The position numbers were made by a program, and so were the translations under genes. This document shows, one piece after another, positions 21,611 through 33,744 of a stretch of DNA of 64,000 nucleotides (positions are counted from its first letter, which is position 1; each line of letters starts with the position of its first letter). The notes beneath the pieces were generated by a model. The model worked only from the letters and a program-made list of their open reading frames with translations. It was not told the DNA's origin and did no database searches. Source of the stretch: Onchidella celtica (Eukaryota; Mollusca; Gastropoda; Systellommatophora; Onchidiidae); assembly GCA_963931925.1 (NCBI GenBank), contig OZ007569.1, forward strand, positions 11,552,163 to 11,616,162, in the 5' to 3' direction.

Positions 21611-21942
21611 ACCACAGCAATGCGTGAGAGCGGATCTCGAGGGATGAGACGCAAAGAGTATGTTCAACAATATTCTGCCACCAAGGAAAGCTTCCACGTT
21701 CTCGCGGCTATTTCTTTAGACTATTACATTAGAGTGGGCATTACCCAAGGAATTCACCGGTTGTTCGGCTGTTATAAAAAATATAGCCATGTTAAAGGGA
21801 GGTGACCCCCAATTCCAATTAACAGGCTTTACCCAAGGAATTCGGTGACGTAATGATCGCCTGTGCGGTTATTATAAATAGTCACGGGGATTCAAAAGAA
21901 GTACCTCCTTTCCGGCAACGCAGTGTAAAAAAGATTCTCGCG

Positions 21943-22229
21943 GGCCGGGCCGGGCAACTCAGCTAGTATTGTATATTTATCAAGCATCATTGAAATTTTA
22001 GTTATGTGCATGCATTTGCAGATGCTGATGTTTTTTTTTTTTACAAATCCATTTGTTACTTTTAAAATCCACAGTCTTCATAACATTCTTTTAGTGTTAT
22101 TTCTGAGTTATTTACACACTGTGTAGATGCTAAAAGACTAACTAGATAATCATTTATACGTGACCTGATTTACCTGTAGACATCTGTCGTTTTTCTAAAG
22201 TGAAACAAAAAACGTGTTTGTGAAGTGAA
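21943..22229 (+). other. R2a upstream region
   Basis: Shared nearly base for base with 32300-32582, upstream of R2b. It is AT-rich with a T run, and contains the probable 5' UTR. No clear TATA box. The start context is GAAATGGCTATGG, with two in-frame ATGs six bases apart. Confidence 0.5.
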
Positions 22230-23267
22230 ATGGCTATGGTGAGGAACAGAACGGCATGTGTATCACCAACAACAGACATGGACACAGGATCGTCATGGAT
22301 CACTAATGAAGTTATAGAACTGGCAAACTTTGTTAGCAAATGTTTTCTCATAAACATCATCGCATTGGCAGGAGCTATTGGCAACAGTTTTTCCATTGTG
22401 GTTTTATGTCGTCATAGTTTACAAAACAGTAGCAATATTCTGCTCATTTCACTATCAGTAGGTTCTGTTGTATACTGTATTATTACTTTCCTCAGAACAA
22501 TGTCATGCGTCATATCACAGTTCAACGCAATGCTAGGCGAAACAGTAACTGTGCTTAATTTTATCTGCTTTCACTGGCTTATCATTGGTTTTGACTACAG
22601 TGTCAACGCCCATGTTATGGTTATATCTCTGGAGAGACTTACAGCTGTATTTTTACCTTTTAGTGTGGCCCGACTCTTTACCGTGCCTCGAATGAAATGC
22701 ATCATTATATTTCTGTATGTGTTTACCATAATGCCAGTTGGATGTTTCATGATTCCCTTGTGGACTTTCTCGTGGGTCAAGGATCCTACGTCCAATCAAA
22801 CCTACGCTATCTTGGAAATGACCGCTTTTTATAATGAATACCAACATCCTATCAATTTTATCGGTTCTTTTGTGTCCAGCCATCTGTATTTCACAACTCC
22901 AGTCATAACCGTCCTTTTAGCATGTATAGCAATTGGCATCAAACTAGCCATCAACAGACGCCAGATGAAAGGTAAACGGGCTAAATCGATCAAGGGGGTC
23001 GACTCTAATGTTAACAAGATGCTTCTTGTCGTATGTATCTTTTCTACAATCATCAATATTCCTTTGTTCACTTTTGAGATGATTCTAAACTTAAATCCTC
23101 TGGTCCGATTTTCAGACCCGAGTTTAGTTTTGATGGATATTGTCTCTCAAAACCTTTATATTACATTTAACTCCTTCAATTTTTTCCTTTACATTTGTGT
23201 GTCTCAGAAATTCTATGACACTTACAAAAGTGTATTCTGTTGTACAGTTAGGCTTAGAAAACAGTAG
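22230..23267 (+). CDS. R2a: rhodopsin-class GPCR, chemosensory-receptor-like
   Basis: Intact 345-codon intronless frame from ATG 22230. N-terminus with an NRT glycosylation site; TM1 at about 39-60 with GN at 51-52. TM2 is about 69-90, with Ser79 where class A receptors have Asp2.50. Cys113 is at the top of TM3; ERL is at 135-137 in place of DRY. TM4 is about 156-178. A glycosylation motif (NQT) but no Cys lies in extracellular loop 2. TM5 has Pro224, a Lys/Arg-rich third loop follows, TM6 is about 263-288, TM7 ends NFFLY (317-321), and a CC pair is at 337-338. It is about 95% identical to R2b (16 differences counted in 345). A plasma-membrane sensory receptor signalling through a G protein is the likely role; the ligand is unknown. 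Confidence 0.88.
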   Translation: MAMVRNRTACVSPTTDMDTGSSWITNEVIELANFVSKCFLINIIALAGAIGNSFSIVVLCRHSLQNSSNILLISLSVGSVVYCIITFLRTMSCVISQFNAMLGETVTVLNFICFHWLIIGFDYSVNAHVMVISLERLTAVFLPFSVARLFTVPRMKCIIIFLYVFTIMPVGCFMIPLWTFSWVKDPTSNQTYAILEMTAFYNEYQHPINFIGSFVSSHLYFTTPVITVLLACIAIGIKLAINRRQMKGKRAKSIKGVDSNVNKMLLVVCIFSTIINIPLFTFEMILNLNPLVRFSDPSLVLMDIVSQNLYITFNSFNFFLYICVSQKFYDTYKSVFCCTVRLRKQ

Positions 23268-23402
23268 ATGTAAAATCAAGAAGTTTGTAATGCCATTAAA
23301 CACCAGAAAACTTTTATTGGAAAATACGACAAAGTACCTGCTTGTGAAATAGGCCTAGCCCATGGCCCGTTTCAGACACATCGACTTTTCCCCGGCCGCC
23401 GT

Positions 23403-23825
23403 ATAGGTAGAATGCGCATGACATCACAGAGTATTTTTGTTTTGTTCTTCCGCCAAACAACATGGCGAGTGGATCAGCTGACGAGTGTAACTTCAAGATA
23501 AAAAAGCTGTTAAAATGCCTGCTGGTTGCATTGCAGTTGACTATCATGACAAGGGTGGAAAGAATGGATCCAAGCTGGTCAAATTCCCTACCATCCGTGT
23601 AAACAAGGGAAGGGAAATGAAAGAATTGACCGAACGTCTCCCATGTGCGTATACGCACGTGTCATTGTTTACTGTAGTGAACCTTTTTAAAACTCGCCGC
23701 CGATTGGTTCGCGACGTCTTACGTGCCCACAGTGCAAATCAGCTAACGAATCAAAATCAATAGCACCATCGCCATGGTGAAGCGTGGGTCCGGACAGACA
23801 AGACGTTGGATATGCGCATTCTACC
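23403..23825 (+). mobile_element. THAP-exon MITE, copy 1
   Basis: About 420 bp beginning GGTAGAATGCGCATGA and ending with the inverse, ATGCGCATTCTACC. Inside, ATG 23515 opens a THAP-like start (MPAGC, then VKFP). It loses the domain within about 40 codons, and the second Cys is Tyr (VDYHD). A perfect 14-bp palindrome, GTGCGTATACGCAC, lies at about 23645-23658. Other members are 33745-34085 (internally inverted), 52583-52995, and the inner part of the 2.36-kb TIR element. No transposase. Confidence 0.65.
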
Positions 23826-24837
23826 TCCTCGGCAAGGCTCCATGCATTTAATTCCCGAGGGTGCGCCGTTGTGAGCGTTGAATGGCACGACATCTCGCGA
23901 CACGGCACGATCCCCTTGCCAAGGCCATTATCAACATGGATATTCCTGAAGATTTGTTGTACTACCTATAATCATTTTAAAAATAAAAAGCGTTCAGGCG
24001 GCAGAAAGTGGGTTCAACCTTTACTACATCTTCAGAGACCAATGATCAAAGCTTTCATCAAGCTATATCAAGAATTGGGGGGGGGGGGGGGGAGGGAAAA
24101 GTTTTTGAATTACTTTACAATGTCTACAGCAAGTTTTGATAAGTTCCTGAATAGACTAGGTCCTCCCCTCCGCAAGCTGAGTACTAAGTTGAGGGACGCA
24201 TCTCACCAATCTGTCTTGCACAAAGTTTAATAAGAGTTTAACATCAATAGCAACCAGCTCTATTGCTCCGGAAAAATGAAACTGAAAAATTAAAGATACC
24301 ACAAAAATATTTGCGTACACAGTAACCGAATACCGCAACCTGCGCTGACCACACGGCAAAAACACGATGTGTTTGAACAGACCAATATAGAGCTTTGTAT
24401 TTTTCATGCCGCAGAGGGCTAGTTGCCGTGCCGTGTTGAAATGGCGCCCTGGTGACATAGGCGGTCGTGCACGAAATTTTGCCTTGGTCATAACGTTTGA
24501 AGAGATGTATTAAGAGGTATGATTATTTCTTGACACGGTATCGTGCCGCATACGACGGACGGCGAAATGTCGATGTTCTGAAATTGGCCTATTATGTAGT
24601 ATTATCCTATGATTGTTCAGCACATGGCTTTACCGATTTGCACTGTGGGCTTTTCATTCATGAACGAAGTTTAAATTCTGTCACCAAAATAATTATACAA
24701 CAAACAGTAAGATTCTAACACTTAATTTCTCAGTTATTCACAGTGACAATTTGAATCCATAAAATACAGACACTCATCAGGATAAAGGCAAATAGTTGTG
24801 AACAGGGGATATGTGAACATAATTTTTATGCATGGCA
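23826..24837. other. Junction DNA between duplication copies 1 and 2
   Basis: Not part of the duplicated unit. It holds a PIF/Harbinger-like fragment (23960-24230), a G run (about 24078-24094) and, at about 24716-24830, a 110-bp repeat also present at 43258-43365. A shorter repeat (about 24632-24715, GATTTGCACTGT core) recurs at 38930-39000. No intact gene. Confidence 0.55.
23960..24230 (+). pseudogene. PIF/Harbinger-type transposase N-terminal fragment
   Basis: The + frame contains RKWVQPLL, then FIKLYQEL, a glycine run made by an expanded G tract, then FLNYFTMSTASFDKFLNRLGP. This is the layout of the region ahead of the DDE domain in PIF/Harbinger nucleases (W..P, ELR-like, FRM..F..LL). 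It stops at 24228-24230 with no catalytic part. It is a decayed scrap, and the family assignment is by pattern only. Confidence 0.55.
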
Positions 24838-25428
24838 TTTTACAGCTTGTCGAATGAAATGCGTCATTATTTTCTTGTATGTGTTTACGATAACACCAAC
24901 GGGAAGCCACATAATTCCTTTGAGAACTTTCTCATGGACGAAAGATCCTACATCCAATGAAACATATACAATCTTGCAGGCAAACCAACTGTATATGGAC
25001 CATGCATATGAAATCAATTTAATCGGGGGACTTGTCAACAACTATGTGTATTTCACCATACAGTTTTAGGTGTCTTTTTTTCTTGTATTGCAATTGGCAT
25101 CAAGATGGCCACTAGCCGGCATCGAATGAAAGGAAAACGGATTAGATCGACAAAAGGCATCGATACTGATGTTGGTAAAATGCTTTTTCTCATATGTATC
25201 GTTTCAACTATTATTAACATTCCTCTGTTCATTTTTGAGATGTTTCAAACGTTGAATCCACTAGTGCGCTTTACAGATCCACTGCTGGTTTTAATACGGG
25301 CTGTCACAGAAGTCTTTTACAGCCTACAGAATTCGGTGAATTTTTTCTTGTATATTTGCGTGTCAAAGAAATTCTTGGAAACATACAAAAGCATAGTCTG
25401 TTGTAAAAACAATCACAAGGGATGATGA
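24838..25428 (+). pseudogene. R1b: truncated, frameshifted copy of R1
   Basis: Nearly identical to R1 from the TM3-TM4 loop (equivalent of 3377) to the stop, including the 3' flank. The first half (N-terminus to TM3) is absent and unrelated DNA precedes it. One C is missing at about 25065 (CATACAG versus CATACCAG in R1), splitting the frame into 24854-25069 and 25105-25425 inside TM5. The left edge reads TTTTACAG/C, which could act as a splice acceptor, but no upstream exon is visible. Not functional as a receptor. Confidence 0.9.
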
Positions 25429-27389
25429 AACGAGACCAACAGGTTTCATATTATGTTCACTGGAAAAAAGTCGTATATTATTTGTTAATGAATCAGACAG
25501 TGCAGAAATGTAATTTTTAAATCATTATTTTCTTATCCTTGATCATAGGAACATTTTTAGCCAGTAATTATTTAAAGTCATTCCAATACATTCAAACAAT
25601 AAATTTTACTGGAGAGCTATGTATAACTATTGAATATTAAAGACCTTTAATTACAGTTGATTATCAAGGTGTACGAACTGGGAAATGAGTTTTGGCCTCG
25701 TTTGAATATAAAAAACCAAATCCATTTTTTAAAAATCTTCCTTTTTATTTCCTTTCTCTTTTATTTTTTATCTGATTTTCCCATCAGGTTCTACTTGACT
25801 GAGAAAATCACCATTAGGGATGAAACAGACCAATGCTGGAGTAGGCGTATTGTGCTAGCGTGAAGCAAAATAATATTTATAGGCAGCGAGCCACATGTCT
25901 GAGGCCCACAACAGCCTTGGTCGGTTTCATCCCTTCATCCTGGCCACAGAGGTACAGGTAGATCCAGCCAGTACCAGAAAGCACCCACACGCGATTCAGC
26001 TAAAACAAATTAATGGATCAACGAACTGAATGCCGTGCTCACTTTTGTCCCTGCACCCAGTGTGAAGGGCTACCCAATGTCCACAGAAAACATACGCCCG
26101 ATTTTTAGAGATTTTTTTACCCATTCTCTCCTCTTGTGCGTCGTTCATGCGCTTGGCTTCTCCGCCTCCCCTCTTGTATGAGCCTACGGCCATTAAAATG
26201 TTGAATAAATATTGATAAAGTATTGATATTCTGAAACTTTAAATTGCAGTTTGCTTAGTCTATTTGACTATTTCATTAGAAACAGCTTTTTTTTTTTTTT
26301 ATCCTACATCTTATTTTGTTGAAGAAAAAAAAAAATGTAAATGAAACTGCCGTAACTGAAATGAGTACGTACGCTTTGCAGATCCCTATGTGCTGTTTTC
26401 ATACATTGTGGCCAACCCCAACGGTTTATTGTTTGAATGTATTGGAATGACTTATGCACATAGTGGTGGGTCAATGAAAAAAAAAAGATCATGAAAACTG
26501 TGGGGGAAAGGAGCACACTATACCATACTGGTGTATTTCCAATATTTGCCCACAATATTAAAATATAGAGACCTCTTGCAGAAGAAGCAGACAACATAAT
26601 TATGTACATCAATTTTTATCTGCAAATCTGGAAACAAACGACACACTCTTCTACAAACGTCAACAAACAAACACAAAAAAAATGGTCATCCAAGACACGG
26701 AAAATATTCGCATACCATTGCATTCCATCACCCTCACACATACACACACACACACACACACATACATAATGTAAAACAAATGCCCGAAGCTGAAGGCGAC
26801 CACAGCAAGGGACTGTCAGCGTTCACTTCATGCAGTTACTAATGTTTTTGTGAACAATACGTAAAGCTTTAAGTGCCATCGATGTCGGCGCACACTTTTG
26901 TAGTTCCATCTGCGGTCACGCTACACAGACACACTACTTCAACTTATCGATCTGGCCTCTCAGTTCGACTAAAAATAATGATCTCACTGGCTCTAAACAC
27001 ACCATGTCGCACGTTTGATCGGTGCTTGCCAGACCAATAAATTCACAACGTCCCCACTGGCGGTCTTCAGGTATCAGTTTCAAGTGGAATGCCACACGTG
27101 TATTACACAATGAGAAAGGCCGCGTGAAATTTATGCATGTGAGTGCATGGGTAGCTTTCTGCAGGCCATGAAGTTTGAAATTACATAATGGACTGAGTGA
27201 AAGCTGCAAGATGAACATATGTTTGCACAAAACTAATTTACACCAGTTTCCTTCACTCCTGACCTTTGAACAAGGTAAGTAAGACAGACAAATAGAGTAC
27301 TGAATGACAGATCTTTGTTTTGATTGATAGGGATTAGTTTGTTTCTTTTGGGGGGTGGGGGTATCATTAACTTGCTCTAGCTAGAGGCA

Positions 27390-27747
27390 AGGTGTGAAGT
27401 GGTGTTCGCCTCTCATACCGAAGGTACCGGCTTCGGTTCCCGGTCGGTGCAGGCGTGTTGTAATTTGCGGGAAATTTCCTGTCCCTGATCCCATGGCAGC
27501 TAACATCGAGCACCTATTCTTAAACAAGGACGAAAAAGCTCGTAAGGCCCGTGTGCAGGTTGTACACGTCAGAGATACCTTGGCAGTTGGAAGTCGAAGA
27601 AAAGCAGACCGAACAAGGCCCATTGCCCGGGAAAAATCAAAAAGAAGAAAATTACCAGCTGTTGTGACTGTCGACCTTCTAAAAGGAAACTTATGGCCAA
27701 GAGAAAAGAATGGAAACACAAAATCAAACACCGAAGCGACATTGTAA
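27390..27747 (+). repeat. Dispersed repeat: tRNA-like head plus coding-like body (uninterrupted copy)
   Basis: Starts with a stretch resembling the lower half of a tRNA (GTTCGCCTCTCATACC, then CGGTTCCCGGTCGG). It is followed by CCTGTCCCTGATCCCATGG and the basic coding-like body (LFLNKDEKARK). The CTGAT in the middle is the exact target into which the LTR element inserted in copy 1. Related copies are at 5900-6012 plus 14295-14520, 36350-36620 and 44876-45165. A tRNA-derived SINE is the best reading, but only half a tRNA is recognisable. Confidence 0.5.
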
Positions 27748-28944
27748 AGAAATCAAACCTCTTGAAAAACCATTAGATTTACATTGACTCTCATGCTTTA
27801 AAACATTTTTACAACGTAGTTACAGATATGTTTGAGCACATGTACAAATCAGGTCTGCACAATAGCGTATGTTTTATGCCAGGTGTCACAAAGATGTTCA
27901 TTGTTTGTAGTTTATCGTCCATCGCCTTTCGTCGATCATTTATAGTTTACCAGTTTTGTTCTTGGAGTGCTCAGAAGGGTTGTTAGCCGTTCATTGACTT
28001 CCGTTCAATTTCTGTTTATTCAGATTTTCTATTTAACGTTTATTTGTATCGGAGCCAGGAATGGATCTGGATTCCGTTGTTGTGCACTGTTGGTGGCGAG
28101 AACAGCAAAAGAGAAAGAAAAGAAAATGAAGCCACGTCCAATCTATCTGACCAGGTTGGAGAAGAGTCAGTTCCTACTTCTCTCTCCAAAACTGTTGGCG
28201 CATCCAAAGGTCCTTCAGCTTCACCCACTCGTCAATAAAATCCTTCAACCAGCCTTCTGCTTTAGTGGAGCCAGATAAAAATGACCTACGTGCACACACA
28301 TGTGAAAGCGCTAATTTCGACGCATAGGCTAGCTCCTGCGTGTTATGTGGTAAACTTTTGAATTAATGACATAACAAAGACATATATACACCTATGATTA
28401 CTTCCAGATAAAGAGATTCTATAGGAGAAAAAACACGAACTCATAATAAAATTAATGCATATGATACAAACTACTTTTGATTTATTCTCGACAGGCTTGT
28501 AAGCTGAAATGTGTGTATTCCAGTTAATATGGCAGTATTTTTGTTATGATGTAAAATCTTTCAAGGTTTAGGCATTGCGTGAAATATCTTCCAGTTTGGA
28601 AAGTCTCTCCAAATCTCTAAACTGCCTAGAAGTTTCTGGAAAAGCGCTGATCGTATTCAGGAAATCAATTGTCCATACCTGAAACTTTCACCGATATCTG
28701 ATGAGTTCTTTAAAATTTCATTCATCATTTACATGTTTTTGCATTTTTATGCAATGGTTAATGCACAGGTTAATTAAAGAAAACATAGCAATTTCCAATC
28801 TGTAGCCTTAAAAGTCTTTGAAACAAAAAACTGTCTAATCCCAAGATTAAGACGGATCTGGGAAAATTTAAAAGTCCCACATAGGCCTACTGGGCACTGA
28901 GGATTGACTTAGACGTAGTCACCAGCTGTTTAACGTACTCTTTG

Positions 28945-29493
28945 TTAGTAATCTGTCAATGAGACACAAGAAAAGTCCCACAACAAAGTCTCACGGCTAC
29001 AGGCCATAACTGAAACATGGATACTGACACAAAAAAGAAACGTATTTCTGAAATGAAGTATTGTAACTTTATATGTTATGGGCGCAGAAATTTGGCACAT
29101 TGATAGGCACTTCATTTGTGCATTTGATGCTAAACTTTGTAATCGGATAAATAAGAACTTTTGCGCACCCAAGAGACGTAATTCCGAATGGTTAGATCGG
29201 GGGTCGAAAGCCCACCCACAGACTCTATTGCCAACGGGCAAGTTGACAGCAGTCTGAGATACCGTTAGAAAAGGTTCGATAACGTGTTGTCTCGCAATAA
29301 GTCGACTATGGGCTGCAGTTGTTCGCCTTGGTCGACCTGTCCGGGGGCGCTCGGCAACAGTTCCAGTGGCATGAAACCGCTCTTGAAGTCTTCTGATGGT
29401 GGTCATATGAACCTCTAAACTCCTTGCCACACCATTAACTGACCACACCGCCTGCAGATTGCCGATAGCAATATTTTCTTGATCATGTTTCAA
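28945..29493 (-). pseudogene. Tc1/mariner transposase N-terminal fragment, copy 2
   Basis: A minus-strand frame whose first 75 or so codons show the bipartite helix-turn-helix of Tc1 transposases (VNGVARSLEVHMTTIRRLQE, then GTVAERPRTGRPRRTT with a GRPR hook). No ATG opens it (the frame begins at a TTG). After about residue 95 the similarity stops and there is no DDE domain, so the rest is chance open frame. Copy 3 (37903-38337) is nearly identical; copy 1 is frameshifted. Confidence 0.8.
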
Positions 29494-32400
29494 TCGAACT
29501 ATGTTATAAGTGTGAAACAGAGAGTGAGGAACACCGCTAAGTTAGGGTAGTTCTCATGTTACAGTGGTATCAATTTCATGCACAGCTTTCTGGTTAATGT
29601 TTGAGAAACAGGAAATAATAAAGGTCATTAACTGTTATGATTGTGTAGTTGGTAACTGAAGTCCATTTGTAAAGCGTCAAAGTGACAAATAGCTTAAACT
29701 AAGATACTTAGCCAACTGTCCTTCGTTCAAAGTTCGACCCTACAACTTATGGTCTTTGTTTCAGGTGGATCTGTGCCCTCGGCATTTGCGCCCAGTAACA
29801 GCTTGATGTGCTTTGCACGCAAGACTTTTTGCACACAGGTCTTTATGCAGGAGTATATTGTCTGTTTTGGAGTGTAGGTGGACTTACGCATGGTGTAGAA
29901 CCAACTTCTTCAATTATTCCAACTTTCATGATTTTAAGTCTTTAAATGTTAACAGTGTATACTTGTGGTTTTGCTAATGAAATTAAAAGAATTTTTTTTT
30001 AAAAGGGGACAAAGTTAGTATGGGAATTGGATGTTTTACTTTTCTGGTCTCTCGCTATCCACTGGTAAAAAACTGCACTAAACACATCTATGAGTCACTA
30101 AAATTACAACTTTCCGAACCTTGGCAAGTAAAGGGTTAATACTCTATACATAATATCATCGTTTGTTCTGTTTTTTTTTTTTTTTTAGGGCTCAGATTGA
30201 AATGCGATTGGGAATGTATTCACTCTGTGCATGACTCACTAATTAGAGATCACCAAATACATAAATAAACATAATTAAGTGAACAGGGAAAAACTAATTT
30301 AATAAGTAAATAGATACCTACACAGGTATGATTCGTATGTGGACACGTAAAGGAGTTCAAAGTGAATAGGTAAATAAATAGATAAGTATGAAAGTACGTA
30401 GATAAACAAGTAAATAGATACATCGCCGTCTGAAAGGACTATCCTGGGAGTCAGACCTTGTTGAAGCTCTTTATATCCCAGAATTGTCCACTACTAAACA
30501 AAATTCTATGTTAGTCATGGCCTTGCTTTGTTGGTGTTTGCCAACATAAAAACAACATATTGTATAGACTAGCAATCATTCTACGATGAACATCATTATT
30601 TCAGCAGGTCACCAACGCCCCTTTTTATGTGACTGTGGTTGTTCTTCCATTTTAGACTTCAATAAATAAATTATTGGTTTAGATCACAAATATTTAATTT
30701 TCCTTTATCCACTAATAAATGACATTAAATGTATGAGGGAGGGCTGGTATCAACTAGACTGCTATTCTGCATCCATTCCCAGATTGTTAAAACATAATGA
30801 TGTTAATTTCTTGTCGTGTAACCCACAACAAACAATAAATATTGTGAGTTCAGATTACCACCCAGTGGTTTTCATACAAATACCTGGCGTAATTACAGTA
30901 AAACCTCTCAGATCAAATTTTCTTTTCGATACACAAAGAAAGCCATTAATCTAAAGTGATTGAATGTAGTTTACTTTTTGGATGTGAACATAATGATAGT
31001 TGGCAGGATGACAAAAAGTTAGTTTTTTTCTTTCTTTTTTTTTTAAAGTTTAAAGATTCACATTTGATAAAGTAAATCTGGACAGTTGATGATTTTCAAA
31101 ATTAAGCGCTTTTTGTACCTTTTACAACCTCAATTGACGAGATAATGATGTGCATTTTTGGACGATGTGTTTTACAACAACATTCATACTTTATTGTTTG
31201 TAGACAGTTACCCATAATATTATCTCCTTGTCTGACCAACGGTATTTTCTAGAACATCCAAATGAATTACTAGTTCACTCAAATCACAATATCTACAGAG
31301 TACTTCTGTCGGTGAAAATGTTGTTTTTCAGAAACTAGAATGATCGATGAATGATTCAGAAATGGCTTTTGTTTACAAAAAGAAAATATCGGCGGTACAT
31401 TACAACCTTACCGCAACCATCTCTGCATTTAAACTGGTTGTGTGAGGACAATCCAGATTCACATCAGACTAACAGTAACAGTGAATACACTTTTTTGTCT
31501 GTATGCAGTCTGCGTCTCTACAACCCCACAGAAATTTTGTTCAGATATTATTATCTATATATTAATAAAAGTGAAACTTTACGACAACTGCAGCGCGCCT
31601 TTCACTACTCTTCTGTTAATGCTGATTCGGTGGCGCTCAGATTAATATACAGCGCTTAATATAGACTGTCGTCGTGTCGCCGGCACAGAATATAAAAAGA
31701 ATAATTAATAACTCAGAGAATGTTTGTATAGGTTTCCATGTTGCGACACATTGGCGTTCGATCTATTTTTTTCGGAAAATGTAATTGAGATTGGTTCCGG
31801 TATCGGTATCAGGCTCACAAATTGCGCTTTCGATTGCAATATCACAAGCACAAATTGCAATCGCCGATAGTGCTGGAGCGCCTTGACTTGGCCCTTCATA
31901 TTCCACGTTTAATCATAGACATATGCAAATACTCAAATCTAATTATCTACGCGCATTGTAGCTTTAAAAATGCATTTTGTCATCGAAATTTAACTCAAAC
32001 TTGGACGAACGTTAGACCTAAAGCTTCGAGCTCTATCGGAACAGTGAACGACTACAATACGCGGTATTTCTTTTCCATTAACACATGACGTTATCACTTC
32101 CTGCGATGTGTTCACTAACAAACTAACCATAGCCATTTGACGGATGCTGATGGGATGCGCAGAATGTCAACGCGCAAAAGGAGAGCAGTAAAACTTATCT
32201 AAAAACAAACAAACAAAACTAAAATAAAGCTAAAGGAACAGGCAAAATGAAGCAGGTCCATAATAATCACTCAGAACTCAAACTAATAAATCGATTTATC
32301 CCGGGCCGGGCAACTCAGCTAGTATTGTATATTTATCAAGCATCATTGAAATTTTAGTTATGTGCATGCATTTGCAGATGCTGATGTTTTTTTTTACAAG

Positions 32401-32582
32401 TCCATTTGTTACCTTTAAAATCCACAGTCTTCATAACATTCTTTTAGTGTTATTTCTGAGTTATTTACACACTGTGTAGATGCTAAAAGACTAACTAGAT
32501 AATCATTTATACGTGACCTGATTTACCTGTAGACATCTGTCGTTTTTCTAAAGTGAAACAAAAAACGTGTTTGTGAAGTGAA

Positions 32583-33620
32583 ATGGCTATGGTGAGGAAC
32601 AGAACGGCATGTGTATCACCAACAACAGACATGGACACAGGATCATCATGGATCACTAATGAAGTTATAGAACTGGCAAACTTTGTTAGCAAATGTTTTC
32701 TCATAAACATCATCGCATTGACAGGAGCTGTTGGCAACAGTTTTTCCATTGTGATTTTATGTCGTCATAGTTTACAAAACAGTAGCAATATTCTGCTCAT
32801 TTCACTATCAGTGGGTTCTGTTGTATACTGTATTATTACTTTCCTCAGAACAATGCCATGCATCATATCACAGTTCAATGCAATGCTAGGCGAGACAGTA
32901 ACTGTGTTTAATTTTATCTGCTTTCACTGGCTTATCATTGGTTTTGACTACAGTGTCAACGCCCATGTTATGGTTATATCTCTGGAAAGACTTACAGCTG
33001 TATTTTTACCTTTTAGTGTGGCCCGATTCTTTACCGTGCCTCGAATGAAATGCATCATTATATTTCTGTATGTGTTTACCATAATGCCAGTTGGATGTTT
33101 GATGATTCCCTTGTGGACTTTCTCCTGGGTCAAGGATCCTACGTCCAATCAAACCTACGCTATCTTGGAAATGACCGCTTTTTATAAGGAATACCAACAT
33201 CCTATCAATTTTATTGGTTCTTTTGTGTCCAGCCATCTGTATTTCACGACTCCCGTCATAACCGTCCTTTTTGCATGTATAGCAATTGGCATCAAACTAG
33301 CCATCAACAGACGCCAGATGAAAGGTAAACGGGCTAAATCAATCAAGGGTGTCGACACTAATGTTAACAAGATGCTTCTTGTCGTATGTATCTTTTCGAC
33401 AATCATCAATATTCCTCTGTTCGCTTTTGAGATGATTCTAAACTTAAATCCTCTAGTGCGATTTTCAGACCCGAGGTTTGTTTTGATGGATATTGTCTCT
33501 CAAAACCTTTATATTACATTTAACTCCTTCAATTTTTTCCTTTACATTTGTGTGTCTCAGAAATTCTATGACACTTACAAACGTGTATTCTGTTGTACAG
33601 ATAGGCTTAGAAAACAATAG
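32583..33620 (+). CDS. R2b: rhodopsin-class GPCR, paralogue of R2a
   Basis: Intact 345-codon intronless frame, same start context and length as R2a. By my count 16 residues differ. Most are conservative and scattered (for example A47T, S92P, L228F-type and T-to-A changes), with two charge changes near the C-terminus (S to R and V to D). All family hallmarks are kept: Ser at 2.50, Cys113, ERL, loop-2 NQT, NFFLY. Upstream sequence to about -280 is shared with R2a, so both copies may be expressed alike. The ligand is unknown. Confidence 0.88.
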   Translation: MAMVRNRTACVSPTTDMDTGSSWITNEVIELANFVSKCFLINIIALTGAVGNSFSIVILCRHSLQNSSNILLISLSVGSVVYCIITFLRTMPCIISQFNAMLGETVTVFNFICFHWLIIGFDYSVNAHVMVISLERLTAVFLPFSVARFFTVPRMKCIIIFLYVFTIMPVGCLMIPLWTFSWVKDPTSNQTYAILEMTAFYKEYQHPINFIGSFVSSHLYFTTPVITVLFACIAIGIKLAINRRQMKGKRAKSIKGVDTNVNKMLLVVCIFSTIINIPLFAFEMILNLNPLVRFSDPRFVLMDIVSQNLYITFNSFNFFLYICVSQKFYDTYKRVFCCTDRLRKQ

Positions 33621-33744
33621 ATGTAAAACCAAAAAGTTTGTAATGCCATTAAACAGCAGAAAACCTATTGGAAAATATGACAAAGTACCTGCTTGTGAAA
33701 TAGGCCAATGGCCCGTTTTAGACACATCGACTTTTCCCCGGCCG

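Larger units (their letters stand above)
19586..21942. mobile_element. 2.36-kb TIR element with THAP exon and internal minisatellite
   Basis: The ends are a 35-bp inverted repeat with one mismatch (19586-19620 and 21908-21942, starting CGCGAGAATC). The flanks both read GGCCGGG, a likely but GC-rich target duplication of 7-8 bp. Copy 2 of the segmental duplication lacks the whole block (join near 32300). Inside are the first THAP-like exon (19861-20091) and about 1.1 kb of 74-bp tandem repeats. No transposase catalytic domain is present, so it would need a helper. THAP domains plus 8-bp duplications are typical of P-type elements, so a P-like origin is plausible but inferred. Confidence 0.75.
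25429..32582. repeat. Copy 2 of the segmental duplication, spacer
   Basis: Matches copy 1 (3961-6012, 14295-19585 and 21943-22229) without its two large insertions, so it preserves both empty sites (27485-27489 and near 32300). It includes the inverted-repeat segment, a CA microsatellite (about 26737-26762), the tRNA-like and coding-like repeat (27390-27747), a Tc1 fragment and long non-coding DNA. A copy-2-only block of about 250 bp lies at about 29940-30188. No intact gene. Confidence 0.8.

Noticed and set aside
23314..23658. 114-codon minus ORF after R2a
   Set aside because: Antisense of the R2a flank and MITE; the matching frame at 33465-33809 covers different sequence and has no domain.
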